A stretch of 64,000 nt of DNA from Carposina sasakii (lineage: Eukaryota; Arthropoda; Insecta; Lepidoptera; Carposinidae), in the NCBI GenBank assembly GCA_014607495.2, contig CP053169.1, positions 7,192,001 through 7,256,000 of the forward strand. The letters run 5' to 3'. A program made the translations under genes and the position numbers. The notes under the pieces are model-generated. The model did no database searches, was not told the origin of the DNA, and was given only the letters and a program-made list of their open reading frames with translations. The first letter of the stretch is position 1; each line of letters begins with the position of its first letter. This document shows, piece after piece, positions 29,501 to 62,708 of this stretch.

Positions 29501-32500
29501 TAAGTGCTTTATTGTTGTTTTTCAAACAACTATGAAGTACTGAGATCTGAATTCAAATATAGATTCAAGATAAATCTAAGACTTCATGGATAAGGATTTT
29601 GCGTTTGTTTTTATCCAGTTTACGAAGATTGCCCATAGGATATTAAGAAACAAATTAAACTGTTCCTGATAAGATATCTGAAAACTTCATTAAAATCCGT
29701 TGGGTAGTTTAAAAGATCTAACTAAGCGAACAGACAGCAGGAGCGACTTTATTTTAAACTATCTCCAACGGATTTTAGTGCAGTTTTCAGCTATGGATAG
29801 AGTGATTCAAGAGAAAGCTTTATACGGACGGTTTAATTAGTAGTTAGTAACGTGTACGAAGTAGCGGGCAACCGCTAAATAAAAAAAATTACTCATTGGT
29901 TTTCGTAACTCTGTTGCTTTAGATATGGCTCCAAAGAAAAATTATACTCAGGAAGCAATGGGAAAAGCCATCGAAGAAGTCAGGCAGGGAGAAAAGGTTG
30001 CAGTCGCTGCGAAAAAGCATGGTGTCCCAAGAATTACTTTACATAACAAAATTACTGGGAAGAGTCCAGAAGAGTGTAATATGGGCCCAGATACTATTCT
30101 TACAAAAGCTGAAGAAACGATTCTTGTAAATTGGATATTTTATATGGCGGACAACCATTTTCCCATTACAAAAGATCAGCTTCTTGATAGCGTTCAAAAA
30201 ATCGTCATGGAAAAGAACCTGGGGCCTTCATGTCCTTTTACCAATAATCGGCCAGGAAAGAAATGGTATAGCTCGTTCTTAAAACGACACCCGGATATTG
30301 CATTACGCACTGCTCAAAATCTAACAAAAGCAAGAGGAGATGTCACAGAAAAAGAACTTAATGAGTGGTTTTCAACAAATACTGATTATTTAAAAAATAG
30401 AGGATTATACGACGAAATAATAAACGACCCTCGACGTGTTTTTAATACAGATGAGAGTGCGTTTTTCCTACAACCAAAACCTGGACGGGTACTAGTACGA
30501 AAAGGGGAGAAAAATGTTTATAAAAATTCTGGTGACGAAAAAGAAAATTTAACCGTGTTAATAACCGCAAATGCCGCGGGAGAATTGGCCCCACCGATGA
30601 TTGTGTTCCCGTATGAAAGATTGCCAGTAGTAATTGCAAATAGTGTCCCAAAAGGGTGGGCCATCGGTAGGTCCGAAACTGGTTGGATGTGCGCTAGAAC
30701 CTTCTTTGAATATATGTGCAATGTTTTTAACCCGTGGTTGGTTGAAAATAATTTACCCAAACCAATAGTGTTTTTTCTTGATGGACACAGATCGCATATG
30801 ACTATGCACTTATCTGATTTCTGCAAGGACAACGGAATAGAAATTATAGCTCTTTATCCCAATTCGACTCATTTGCTCCAACCTATGGATGTCGCTGTAT
30901 TTAGACCTTTAAAAACCTTCTGGAAAGACCAAGTTACCACATGGAAAAGTGAAAATCAGGGAAAACGCCTAAGGAAAGAAAATTTTGCTTCAAAATCAGC
31001 TGCTTTGGTAAAAGTATCTGCAGGAGCGATCAAAAATGGATTCCGCAAGAGCGGCCTGTACCCGTTTGGACCAGATTATGTGGATATGTTCAAAATTAGT
31101 GCACAGAATCGTGCTGAACCAGCTGAATCTAGAGTGATCGAAAAGTCGCAGTTTATGAAAAAACTGGAATCAGAAATTAAAAGTATATTCTCACATGAAA
31201 AACTGACTTTGTTTAATCGACTGTATTACATGCCGAGAGCTGATGTTAATAATTTATTACCAAATGAGGATCAATCTTTGTACATAATCTGGGCTAAAAA
31301 TAAGAATGTTTTGGAAACGGGAGCCAATGAACAACAGAATACTCTAGAACAATATACACAAACACATGCCACTCAACATCAGATAATACAAGAGGAAATA
31401 AGGCTAGAACATAATAAACAAGTAGGAAATACAGAAGTAGCGACTAGACAAAGACTGAGCATACAGGGACAGATCATACTAGATCAGAATATATCACCAC
31501 CAAATGCACAAGAAGATAATTTACTAGAACAGAATACAGAAAACCCTAATGCACAAGGACAGATTATACAAAGACAGTTCACGATAGAACAGAATACAGA
31601 AGGACTAAGACACACTGAAAACGAAGAGGAACAGAATGTGCATGTACATAACACGACAAAACATAATACACAAGAACATAATGCACAAGGACAGCACATA
31701 GAAATAATTAATCATCTGATTGGACAAGCAAACAAGGAGCAACCATTTTTAACCGTATATTCTACACCAAGTAAATTGGTTAATACAAGTTTGCCTTCAA
31801 CTTCAACATCATTTCCAAAAGATTTAGTTATCCCGTCACCTTTCAAACGTGCCTTATTCTGGCCCGAACATGAAACAAAAAAGCGACGTACCAAAGAGCG
31901 TTTACCATCAGCTATAACTAGCGACACCTGGAGAGAATACATGAAGAAAAAAGAAAATGAAAAGAAAAAAAAGCAAGAAGAAAAAGAAAAACGAATGAAA
32001 GAAAGAAAAGACAAGAAAATGCTAAAGGAAAAGATGATTCTAGAAAAGAAAAATCAAAAACTTAAAAAAACGAAAAACCCAAAGATCTTAATAAGCCAGC
32101 AGGATACGTCTTCAGACGAAGACATGGAAGTTCAGTATGCTGAGAGTGGTGACTCCGAGTATGATGAAAGTGAAAAATCTGATTCTGAAAATGAACCTTT
32201 AAGTAACATGAGATCCAACAAAAAAACATTCCGTACACAAGAAATCAAAGATAAAAAGAGGGGTACCATTGGGTCCTACGTTATTGTAAAGTATGAGGGA
32301 GAATATTTTCCAGGTAAAATAGAAAAAACAGAAGAAGATTTATCTGAAATAAGTACAATGGTATTATCTGCAGGAAACTCTTTTAGATGGCCAGATAAGC
32401 CAGATAAAATATGGTATAGAGCAGAAGACGTTATAGAGAAAATTAATGACCCTTTGCTTCTCAATAAGCGAGGGTTCTATAAAATTATAGAAATGGAAAA

Positions 32501-34494
32501 ATATTTACCTGACATTTACAACATTTAGGACAGGAAGTTGATCGTTATTTATTTATACGTGACAGTGCAAACTTAAGTTCTTACTTAATATTTATGATAC
32601 CGAAATAAATAATTTAAAAATATGAATACTTATTTTACTCCTCTCTTAATATTTGGAACGCCTAGTGTCCATAACTAGGTCCAATACTGGATGTCCATGA
32701 CTGGAAGCTGTCCAAGATTGGATGTCCAAAAGTGGGTTCTACTCTGTTCATTACTGGTGTTCGTTAATGGCCCTATATTTTTTTATTTATTTCTAAAGGC
32801 TATAGAGATAGCGTAAATTATCAATACATAAACTCAAAGGTAACGGTTTTTTAATAATTTACAAGCAAAATTTCATCCATGTAAATGATAACCTACACAC
32901 AAATGTATAAAACATAAAAAGTTGTTCTTAAACTGTCCATTATTGGTCCCGTTACCTTATATAACCTGTGACATGCAATAAATGAATCTAATCTAAAAAA
33001 CATCCTTGACTCGGAAACAAACATCGATATTCATCATATCAATGTTTGCACCTACCGGGATTCGAACCCAGGACCTATGGCGTCGCAGACAGGGTCACTA
33101 CCTACTAGCTAGACCAATCGGCCGTCAAAGTGATAGTCACGAATTACATAAATTTAAACACCTATCAGTCTATTACAGTCCACTGCTGGACGTAGGCCTC
33201 CCCCAGCACACGCCACTACGCTAAAAAGCTAAATGCTATAAACATATCCTAATGTGGATAGAAACATCGATATTCAGCATGATCTATGGAAATTTATAAA
33301 CAATTTAATAATGTTATTATATTACCAATGTTATTATATAAACAAGGGATTTCGAAACCAGGATTTTTTAAAATCATTTTCTTCATAATATTTATAAATA
33401 AAATATGGTTTAACTTAACATAAACATCACGTCCAGATTTTGCGCCCGTCCTTTTCTCAACTTTTTGGCCAACTGCGGCAAAGCCAGAAGGTTAATGTAT
33501 TTTAACAGTGTGACAGCCTAGCCTAATGGTTAAAACGTGCGCCTTTCAGTCGGGAGGCGTGGGTTCGATCCCAGTCACGGGCCTGTACCACTGAATTTAT
33601 TTCATTTACTGATTTTCCAAAATTGTCATTTAACTACATCCTAGGAGGGTTAGCGTCAAGCAAACAAACCCCAAATCATTGGTAGTATGAGTTTCCGCCG
33701 CTGCGAGATTGCGCCGATCCCATTAATAATAAGATAAGGAAGATGATGTGCATGTTTGTTCTTTCAGCTGTAAAAGATGTAGCCGAGCATGACATAAACG
33801 GAGTAAAAGAAGAAGTCCATATAGGAGAAGACAAAGTAAAAAGTAAGTTAATTATTAACTACAATTACTTCATTACGTAGTTATAACAAATACGTTGTTT
33901 GGAATTCTGCTTTATAAATTCATGGGGAGAGTTTATATGTAGGTACATACCTAGATACACAAATGATGCGCCCGGCCCCCGTATGATGAATTTGGTGAGA
34001 GCGAGATGTCTCACTATTAAACGTCAAATTCACAGAGCTATTAATAACTAGATAAACTAAGTGTATGTCCTTTTTGTGTAAAAAATAGACTTAACGAGTT
34101 AGAATAGACACTCGTTCTCGAGCCAGGATTGAATGAATTATACACCAAGTAGAAACACTTGCCTTGTCTAGTTATTACCTACTGTTCTAGTTATTATTTA
34201 CTACTCTGTGGATTTGACGTTTAAAAGTGAGACATCTCGCTCTCACCAAATTCATCATACAGGTGCTGGTTTAAACAACTACCTACAGTGAAACTTATAT
34301 CATCTATGTACAATGAGGGCGTTCATACTGGTACAGAGGCAATACACTAAATTAGAAAGTAACTTTCTACGTACTACCTTTGTGCCAAGTTCAATCTAAT
34401 TATAATTTAGTAATTCTCAATAAATAACCATACATATTTTTTGTTTTCAGCCGCTTATAATACTGCTGAACAAGTAGTTAGCGACGGAATATAA
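26556..34494 (+). CDS. Small secreted His/Val/Lys/Asp-rich protein, six exons, function unknown
   Basis: Exons 26556-26603, 26737-26776, 28256-28321, 28513-28578, 33768-33842 and 34451-34494 have AG/GT borders and join in one frame of 112 residues plus TAA. The start at 26556 gives a clear signal peptide (MFKLTLLSLALLSLHFALYD, then CASVEA); an in-frame ATG at 26508 would spoil it. The mature part is hydrophilic. The three middle exons (66, 66 and 75 bases, all phase 1 at both ends) each encode a related 22-25-residue block with V-x-x-V-E/A-H ... V ... D/H patterns, suggesting exon duplication. There is only one Cys. It lies between SETD1 and PI4KA and hosts a 4.2-kb pogo transposon in its fourth intron. 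I do not recognise the family; amphipathic helices or metal binding by His are guesses. Confidence 0.75.
26815..27010 (+). repeat. Dispersed retroelement fragment
   Basis: CTAGCGGCCGCCCACGGCTT, GTGCGAAGCCGGGGCGGGTC and TCAAAATCCGTTCC resemble a fragment at 14104-14180 (GTGCGAAGCCGGGCGTGTCC). Non-coding, in the second intron of the small gene. Confidence 0.5.
27041..27345 (+). mobile_element. Dispersed 300-bp repeat, copy 2 of 6
   Basis: Starts CTAGTGGACGCCCGCGACTC, passes GTAGCCTATATGTTAAGTGG and TCGAAATCGGTTCAGCC, and ends CATTTTTATTATATGTATAG. Other copies: 19508-19715, 39905-40228, 51571-51785 (diverged), 53037-53335 (minus) and 60774-61096 (minus). Sharp shared borders and no inverted ends suggest a SINE or LINE tail; the exact class is unclear. 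Confidence 0.7.
29180..29375. promoter_or_regulatory. Left subterminal cluster of GTCCATNACTGG motifs
   Basis: Several copies of CCAGTCATGGAC, GTCCATAACTGG, GTCCATTACTGG and GTCCATGACTGG occur in both orientations. They match the cluster at 32664-32775, and the TIRs contain the related ATGGACAGT. Such symmetric clusters usually are transposase binding sites, here probably for the psq/HTH domains of the element. Confidence 0.65.
29925..32528 (+). CDS. Pogo-superfamily transposase, 867 residues
   Basis: An N-terminal pipsqueak-type helix-turn-helix (about residues 5-48: YTQEAMGKAIEEVRQGEKVA, then HGVPRITLHNKI) is followed by a CENP-B/Tc5-like second DNA-binding part (W-x-x-x-F-L-K-R-H-P near 114-123). 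The DDE_1 catalytic core has D176 (FNTDESAF), D286 (FFLDGHRSHM) and D322 (LQPMDVAVF), a DD35D spacing. The tail is unusual: a Gln/Asn-rich stretch with repeated EQNT/AQEHN-like words (about 460-620), a Lys/Glu-rich coiled region (about 675-725), an acidic Ser-rich patch and a final module with IGSYVIVKYEGEYFPGKI and KIWYRAEDV. All catalytic residues are present and there are no stops, so it may be active. No intron. Confidence 0.93.
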   Translation: MAPKKNYTQEAMGKAIEEVRQGEKVAVAAKKHGVPRITLHNKITGKSPEECNMGPDTILTKAEETILVNWIFYMADNHFPITKDQLLDSVQKIVMEKNLGPSCPFTNNRPGKKWYSSFLKRHPDIALRTAQNLTKARGDVTEKELNEWFSTNTDYLKNRGLYDEIINDPRRVFNTDESAFFLQPKPGRVLVRKGEKNVYKNSGDEKENLTVLITANAAGELAPPMIVFPYERLPVVIANSVPKGWAIGRSETGWMCARTFFEYMCNVFNPWLVENNLPKPIVFFLDGHRSHMTMHLSDFCKDNGIEIIALYPNSTHLLQPMDVAVFRPLKTFWKDQVTTWKSENQGKRLRKENFASKSAALVKVSAGAIKNGFRKSGLYPFGPDYVDMFKISAQNRAEPAESRVIEKSQFMKKLESEIKSIFSHEKLTLFNRLYYMPRADVNNLLPNEDQSLYIIWAKNKNVLETGANEQQNTLEQYTQTHATQHQIIQEEIRLEHNKQVGNTEVATRQRLSIQGQIILDQNISPPNAQEDNLLEQNTENPNAQGQIIQRQFTIEQNTEGLRHTENEEEQNVHVHNTTKHNTQEHNAQGQHIEIINHLIGQANKEQPFLTVYSTPSKLVNTSLPSTSTSFPKDLVIPSPFKRALFWPEHETKKRRTKERLPSAITSDTWREYMKKKENEKKKKQEEKEKRMKERKDKKMLKEKMILEKKNQKLKKTKNPKILISQQDTSSDEDMEVQYAESGDSEYDESEKSDSENEPLSNMRSNKKTFRTQEIKDKKRGTIGSYVIVKYEGEYFPGKIEKTEEDLSEISTMVLSAGNSFRWPDKPDKIWYRAEDVIEKINDPLLLNKRGFYKIIEMEKYLPDIYNI
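32664..32775. promoter_or_regulatory. Right subterminal cluster of TCCATNACTGG motifs
   Basis: GTCCATAACTAGG, TCCAATACTGG, TCCATGACTGG, TCCAAGATTGG, TCCAAAAGTGGG, TTCATTACTGG and TTCGTTAATGG are spaced over about 110 bases directly after the transposase gene. They mirror the left cluster at 29180-29375. Confidence 0.65.
32990..33225 (-). mobile_element. tRNA-headed SINE (minus) followed by repeat fragment
   Basis: On the minus strand a tRNA-like piece ends in GGTCCTGGGTTCGAATCCCG (B box). The same piece occurs at about 51480-51560. It adjoins a fragment with CACTGCTGGACGTAGGCCTC (33178-33215), shared with 800, 40800 and 49260. It lies just right of the pogo element. Confidence 0.6.
33516..33745 (+). 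mobile_element. tRNA-headed SINE (copy 2)
   Basis: Head with an A-box-like CCTAATGGTTAAAACGTGCG and a B box GGGTTCGATCCCAGTCACGG, then GCCTGTACCACTGAATTTAT as in the copy at 14890. The region to 33745 continues with GCGTCAAGCAAACAAACCCC, related to 61225. It ends close to the splice acceptor of the small gene's fifth exon (33768). Confidence 0.7.
33981..34260. mobile_element. MITE, TATGATGAATTT family (copy 2)
   Basis: Same inverted arms as at 12795-13077 and 40845-41100 (GAGATGTCTCACTATTAAAC; the right arm ends AAATTCATCATAC). In the last intron of the small gene. Confidence 0.8.
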
Positions 34495-37400
34495 TCACGA
34501 GGAACGCAGTTCTACCGACTATGCTTGTACTTGTATGCTTGTCATTGACGAGAGTTTATGTTATTTAATTACTGTATAATAATTTATGCAAACTTGTTTA
34601 ATATTAGACTTAATTAGCACAATTTTGCATTTTTCTTGCGACAAACCATGTCCGTGCTACTATTACATGATATTACAAACGTGATATTACAAAAAAATTA
34701 AACATTGTTAAGCTAAACTTTTCCAAATTTTTCCATAACTTTTACTGTCAAATATCATTTATAAACAGTGCACATTCAGTGCCGGCGATTTGCGCGTATT
34801 TGCGTCTAGGCTTTCTAGAGGTGCCGCTGACGCTCATTTGCGTCCTGACACTAGACGTTGACCTATGTAGGCATCCTTTAGAAAACCTGCTGGCAGCGAA
34901 TGTCTTCTTAACTTTGTAATAACTCCGCATATGTTTTGTCTTCCCTTTCCCTGTCGGAATGACAGAAAATGTCCCCAATTTCTATATAACTAGTAGTAGT
35001 AATAGTAGGTAGTTATCGTTTCCAGAGTCAGCTTACAGTACCGGAAATATTGCTATCCGGTGGTTGTGACGCGAAAGAAAGTCGATTTGAGAGTGCATTC
35101 AACTCATAGAGGACTCATTCCCTATAGTAATGAGGGTTACTAACATGGAGATACCAAATCCCTGGTTACTAACGACTTTTTAATTTATTTAAAAAAAAGC
35201 AAAGGAATCTTAATTCTATAGAGTTAGATCCAATTTTTAGTTTTGTAATGGATGAAAATGACGAATGGGAACTTTAGCTTAAATTGTAGCGACATCAGTC
35301 TGCCTGTAACAAAAATTTATATATGAACGAAGTATGTAATTGAAGTAAAAAATACTATAAACACAATACGTCAGTTTCCAGTTTTTAATTCAGACCAGTG
35401 GATCGGACCATCCAGCAATTCGCCCGTTTCTCGGAGGCCAATCGACGCTAATTCACGTTAATAATGTGTCAAATCGCTAGTAAATATAATTTTTACTATG
35501 CTAAGGCTAAGAAGACGGCGGGGCGGTCTTTTTGAACGCGAGACAATAAAGAAAGAGTCGAAGTTAAAAGGTCTGCCATGTACGTTGGTAGCATTCGTTC
35601 GCAGTCAAATTGACCCGAGCCTCCCCGTCCTGCTCAATGCTAAAATGCTCAAATAACAAAACAAACATTATCACCTTACCAGATTTTATTCAATCAACAA
35701 CAATATAATAACCACAGGAATGTAAAATGTAATAAACATTACTTTAAACCAACACAATGTCGCAATTAGTGATCATGCTTTACGTGAATTAGTAATGGAT
35801 AATGCAAACATATTGTTACGAATAATACAGAATTCCCGATACAGTGTAATTGGTTTATAGCCATACTATATACTTCCATAACAAAATCGGCCCAAATCCA
35901 CCATTAATAAACATACCACATGCCAATTTTTAACACAAGTTCAAGAGCCCAACATTATTTTTGGCACAAATATTTAAGGATCTTGTACATCTCAACTATA
36001 CCCTCAAAATTGCTCTGAAGTGGCACCATGTAGTTCTATCGGCCTTTGGTGCTCTGCCTACCCCGTAAGGGATAAAGGCGTGATTATATGTATGTATGTA
36101 TATTTAAGGATGTCTGAGAAAAGAAAAACATCCACTTGTCTATGAGAGGTTTCGACAAAGTTCATAGTTTCGTAGCGACACGATATCAAAATCATCATAT
36201 TTAACTTAAGGTGGTTTCCACAATAGCACTTGATAATAAATATTAAATTATTTTCTACCACTTATGCTTTCAAATTGTTACTTTGTCTATTAGTGATTTA
36301 ACATAATGCTGTCGGTAAAGTTAAATTTGGTTCATCTGTATCATACTATCGAAATAAAAGCATAACTATTATAGCAAGATTGTCTACATAGTGAAGGCGA
36401 GACGACATAGCAGTTTAGAGTGTCATCTCGTTTCCTCGATGTAAACAACTTTTATGAATTCTTACTATGCAGATCTCAAAACTTGTAATACACATTTCTA
36501 TTTGGATTTAATTATAGAAATGAGTGAAAATCATTTAAATAAACTTTATAGAAGTCACAGAGTTTTAATTAGTATAATATCTTAAACGTCATTCAATTTT
36601 TTTTACCAATAAGTGTATACAGGATTAATTTTAAAACATCAATAACCTCGCAGGACTAGATAGCTAAAATCATAAACAATAACATTTGTTCTAAGAGTTG
36701 TGTACAGACTTAAGAACATTCAGAGGTAATATTAAATTCACCCGTAGATTAAATAAATAAATATTGTTGTTTATGATAGTAGCTACCTAGTCATTGATGT
36801 GTAAAAACTAACTCTGTATTTATACAACATTTTTGTTCTTATTAGGATATGGCCCCAAAAGCCTACTTAGAATATAACATAGGAAGTGTTGGTGCTATCA
36901 AAATTAACAATTGGACTTAACTTAAACTTACTATTTATATTTTCTAATATGCCACCCGCTCCCCCCAGCCTCCACTGAATATTTAAAAAAATAATTACTT
37001 GATCCATAACTGTATTATAATTTGGTAAATTTAACAAACTTTAGGATAGTTAACACAAACAAAACATATTTACAAATATATTTTCTTCAATTTACAATAC
37101 CTACATACACCTACAGTAAATAATTTTGTTAATAATATCAACATCATAATAGAATTATATAATTTCATTAACGCATTCCAAATAGTAATATCAAGAGCGA
37201 GAAATGTTAAGAAATTACTTGCACAATTATTCGATGATAAAACTTTTACTTACATTGACTCGACAACTAATAGAACAGAAAGAGAGATTTAAATTTTTTT
37301 TACCGTATTAAACTACAGCTATCTCACTCTATTCAAAAGTAAGTCTATTCAAGTAAGCCAGATAAAAATCACTACAAACATGGATTTAATGGAACGTTAA

Positions 37401-37950
37401 CATATAATACAGGTTATCTACAAATATTTTCTACTGACACGCACTTGATAATACTAAATTTGCTTCAACATACACAATGTCAATATTTTTGATACCATTT
37501 GAAAATTGTGAAATAAATAGGCGGAATTGAATAATAAACATATTTTAACATAGAATAGGGTTAATGGTTAGTAGAAATATGAATAGTTATTGAATTGATA
37601 AAGGTATAAATAGTCGGAACGAAATCTCAAAATATTGACATTATTTGACATACTCCATAGGCAGATTATTGTGGTAACTAAGAACACAGCTTTGCTTGCG
37701 GTACGGAAATGATTGCTATTATTTGCATCTATGTTACACCATTTTTAGGGCAGCTTATATTTTATATCTCATGGAATGACAGAACAATATTCAAGTGTTT
37801 ATCCATGTCGTTTTGACATAATAGAATATGTATAGGTATATGACTCACGTCACATTATACCAGGGACGAGTTAGTCATATCTCAAAAATGCATTATATCA
37901 AGCTTTTCCGAATATGAAGCTATATAACATAGCTATAAATGCACATGTCT
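34495..37950. other. Intergenic DNA between convergent genes, no gene seen
   Basis: AT-rich with only short frames. 34771-34860 is a relative of the small TIR element at 10482. 35985-36100 is a dispersed repeat (CATCTCAACTATACCCTC, CCGTAAGGGATAAAGGCGTG) shared with 62915-63035. 35510-35650 is locally GC-richer without a reading frame. It may include 3' UTR of either neighbour. Confidence 0.6.
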
Positions 37951-38792
37951 ATGTCGTGGCCATATCGTAGAATTGATCATTTCATGAAATGGTCGAGCAT
38001 TTCATGAAATGGTCGCATTTCATGAAAAGTTCAACTGTCTATTGGCCACATCATGATATGGTTTGGGCAGATCGATGATTAAAAATCGTTTCTCGATATG
38101 GGCAACTAAACGCCCGATCATTTCATGAAGTGGTCAAGATTATTGATCATATCGTAAAATAGTTACATGAATCACCGGTAGAGGCGCTGCGCGCGTTTTA
38201 TTTATGTGTGAAGATGGCGGATTTTTCTTTTTAGGTTATAAAACAAATTAAAGAGAGTAGGGTGACTATGCAGAAGAAGTTCACGGATAGTGTGTTATAT
38301 TGTATAATGTATATTAGATTGATTAATGGTGGTTTATAATAATATTGTTAAACAAAAACCTTAGATTACGATAGGTTAGGTTAGGTTAGACTATGACAAA
38401 TGACGCACGAGCCGAGCGAGCGGAGCGAGCGTGCCCAGGCAGCGTCCGGCGATGTGCCAGATGCGAATCGCTTTTGTAAAGTCTTTTATGTTTTTAAATA
38501 TTATATTGTGAAAATATCACATAAATAATAGCAAAAAAAATCATACCATCATACCTTATGGTATACTTATATATGGTGTACGGTATATATTATTTATATA
38601 AGCTCTTACCACATTCGGATTTTATGGACACCCTGTTAATACGATTTGGCCAAACGTGGATGACAAAATCGTGAAATGTAGACGATTTAACGATCTGGTC
38701 AAATTGAATTGGCCACTTCATGAAATGCGACCACTTCATGAAATGCTCGACCATTTCATGAAATGATCAATTTAACAATATGGCCACGACAT
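37951..38792. mobile_element. TIR element with palindromic CATTTCATGAAATG motifs
   Basis: The termini ATGTCGTGGCCATATCGTAG and its counterpart CAATATGGCCACGACAT (38776-38792) are inverted. Both ends carry two or three copies of the self-complementary motif CATTTCATGAAATG or a variant. The 840-bp element has no transposase frame. The repeated palindromes are likely protein-binding sites for the enzyme that mobilises it. Confidence 0.75.
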
Positions 38793-38902
38793 CTATACTA
38801 TACGCCAACCCTCGTGGCACACGCAGTCATAAAAGTTATATGATAGCGCGTGCCATGACAGTAGGCGTATAGTATAGTGTCGAATTTAATAACACCAATA
38901 TT

Positions 38903-38908
38903 TTTATT
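38903..38908 (-). terminator. Candidate PI4KA polyadenylation signal
   Basis: AATAAA on the minus strand, about 730 bases downstream of the PI4KA stop codon. Other AATAAA motifs further on (for example near 35690) are possible, so the 3' end is not fixed by sequence alone. Confidence 0.3.
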
Positions 38909-39633
38909 TTGGAGTGAATATGACAAGTCCCACCCCGATACAATTTAACGTGATTCACCTTAAAAATATTAGTAGTATTTACGTATACCATAACTACATT
39001 AACATTCCGTTAAAATTTCACGACAATCAGCATACTTAGCTTACTATTGCAAATATTATTCATTATTATTCAAATTCCAGTCAAAATAAGTACAAACCGA
39101 TATATCAAGCTCCTCCTAAGATAGTTGATTTAAAATGAATTACTGCTCATGTATGGAACTAGATTTCACTAGGGATGGTCTTACCTAATATCTCCTTCAC
39201 CATTTCTTCTTAACCTAACTCTTCCCTTAGGTAAATGCAGAATCAAGACAAATTTCCAATTCAGTAAATTTTGAAATACAATGTGTTACTGGATTAACAT
39301 AAAAACTGAAATATGTATAACCAAAAAGTTAAGTATGCATTTATATAAATTATGATGAAATATTGTAAATGGTACAATATCTATATTCTAAAGACTATTG
39401 AATATTAGCCGTTAATATATGATATGTTAATCCAGAAACACATATATTTTACTAATATAATATTTCATTTTAGAGATCCATGAATGCATGTTATTAGTAA
39501 TGACTAATAACAAAAAAAACCCATACATAATTCACTGTCAAATCTCCCCCCACCCAATTTGGGTGCCCATAAGTTATAGCCTTACTTACTCTTTGAAAAG
39601 AACTACATCTATATTAAACAACACCGAAACAAT

Positions 39634-62708
<23,075 letters not shown>

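Larger units (their letters stand above)
28774..32957 (+). mobile_element. Intact pogo-superfamily DNA transposon
   Basis: Ends AGGTAGAGGAACCAAT and ATTGGTCCCGTTACCT are inverted repeats flanked by TA at 28772-28773 and 32958-32959, the target of Tc1/mariner/pogo elements. The 4184-bp element holds one uninterrupted transposase frame and many subterminal copies of a TCCATNACTGG-like motif on both sides. It lies in the intron 28579-33767 of the small gene, in the same orientation. Intact frame and ends suggest recent movement. Confidence 0.85.

Noticed and set aside
31712..32014. Ser/Phe-rich minus-strand frame resembling a membrane protein
   Set aside because: Antisense of the Lys/Glu-rich part of the pogo transposase.
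33553..33590. True tRNA gene at the GGGTTCGATCCC B box
   Set aside because: Several copies share the same head and body in the window, without a complete cloverleaf; fits a SINE.
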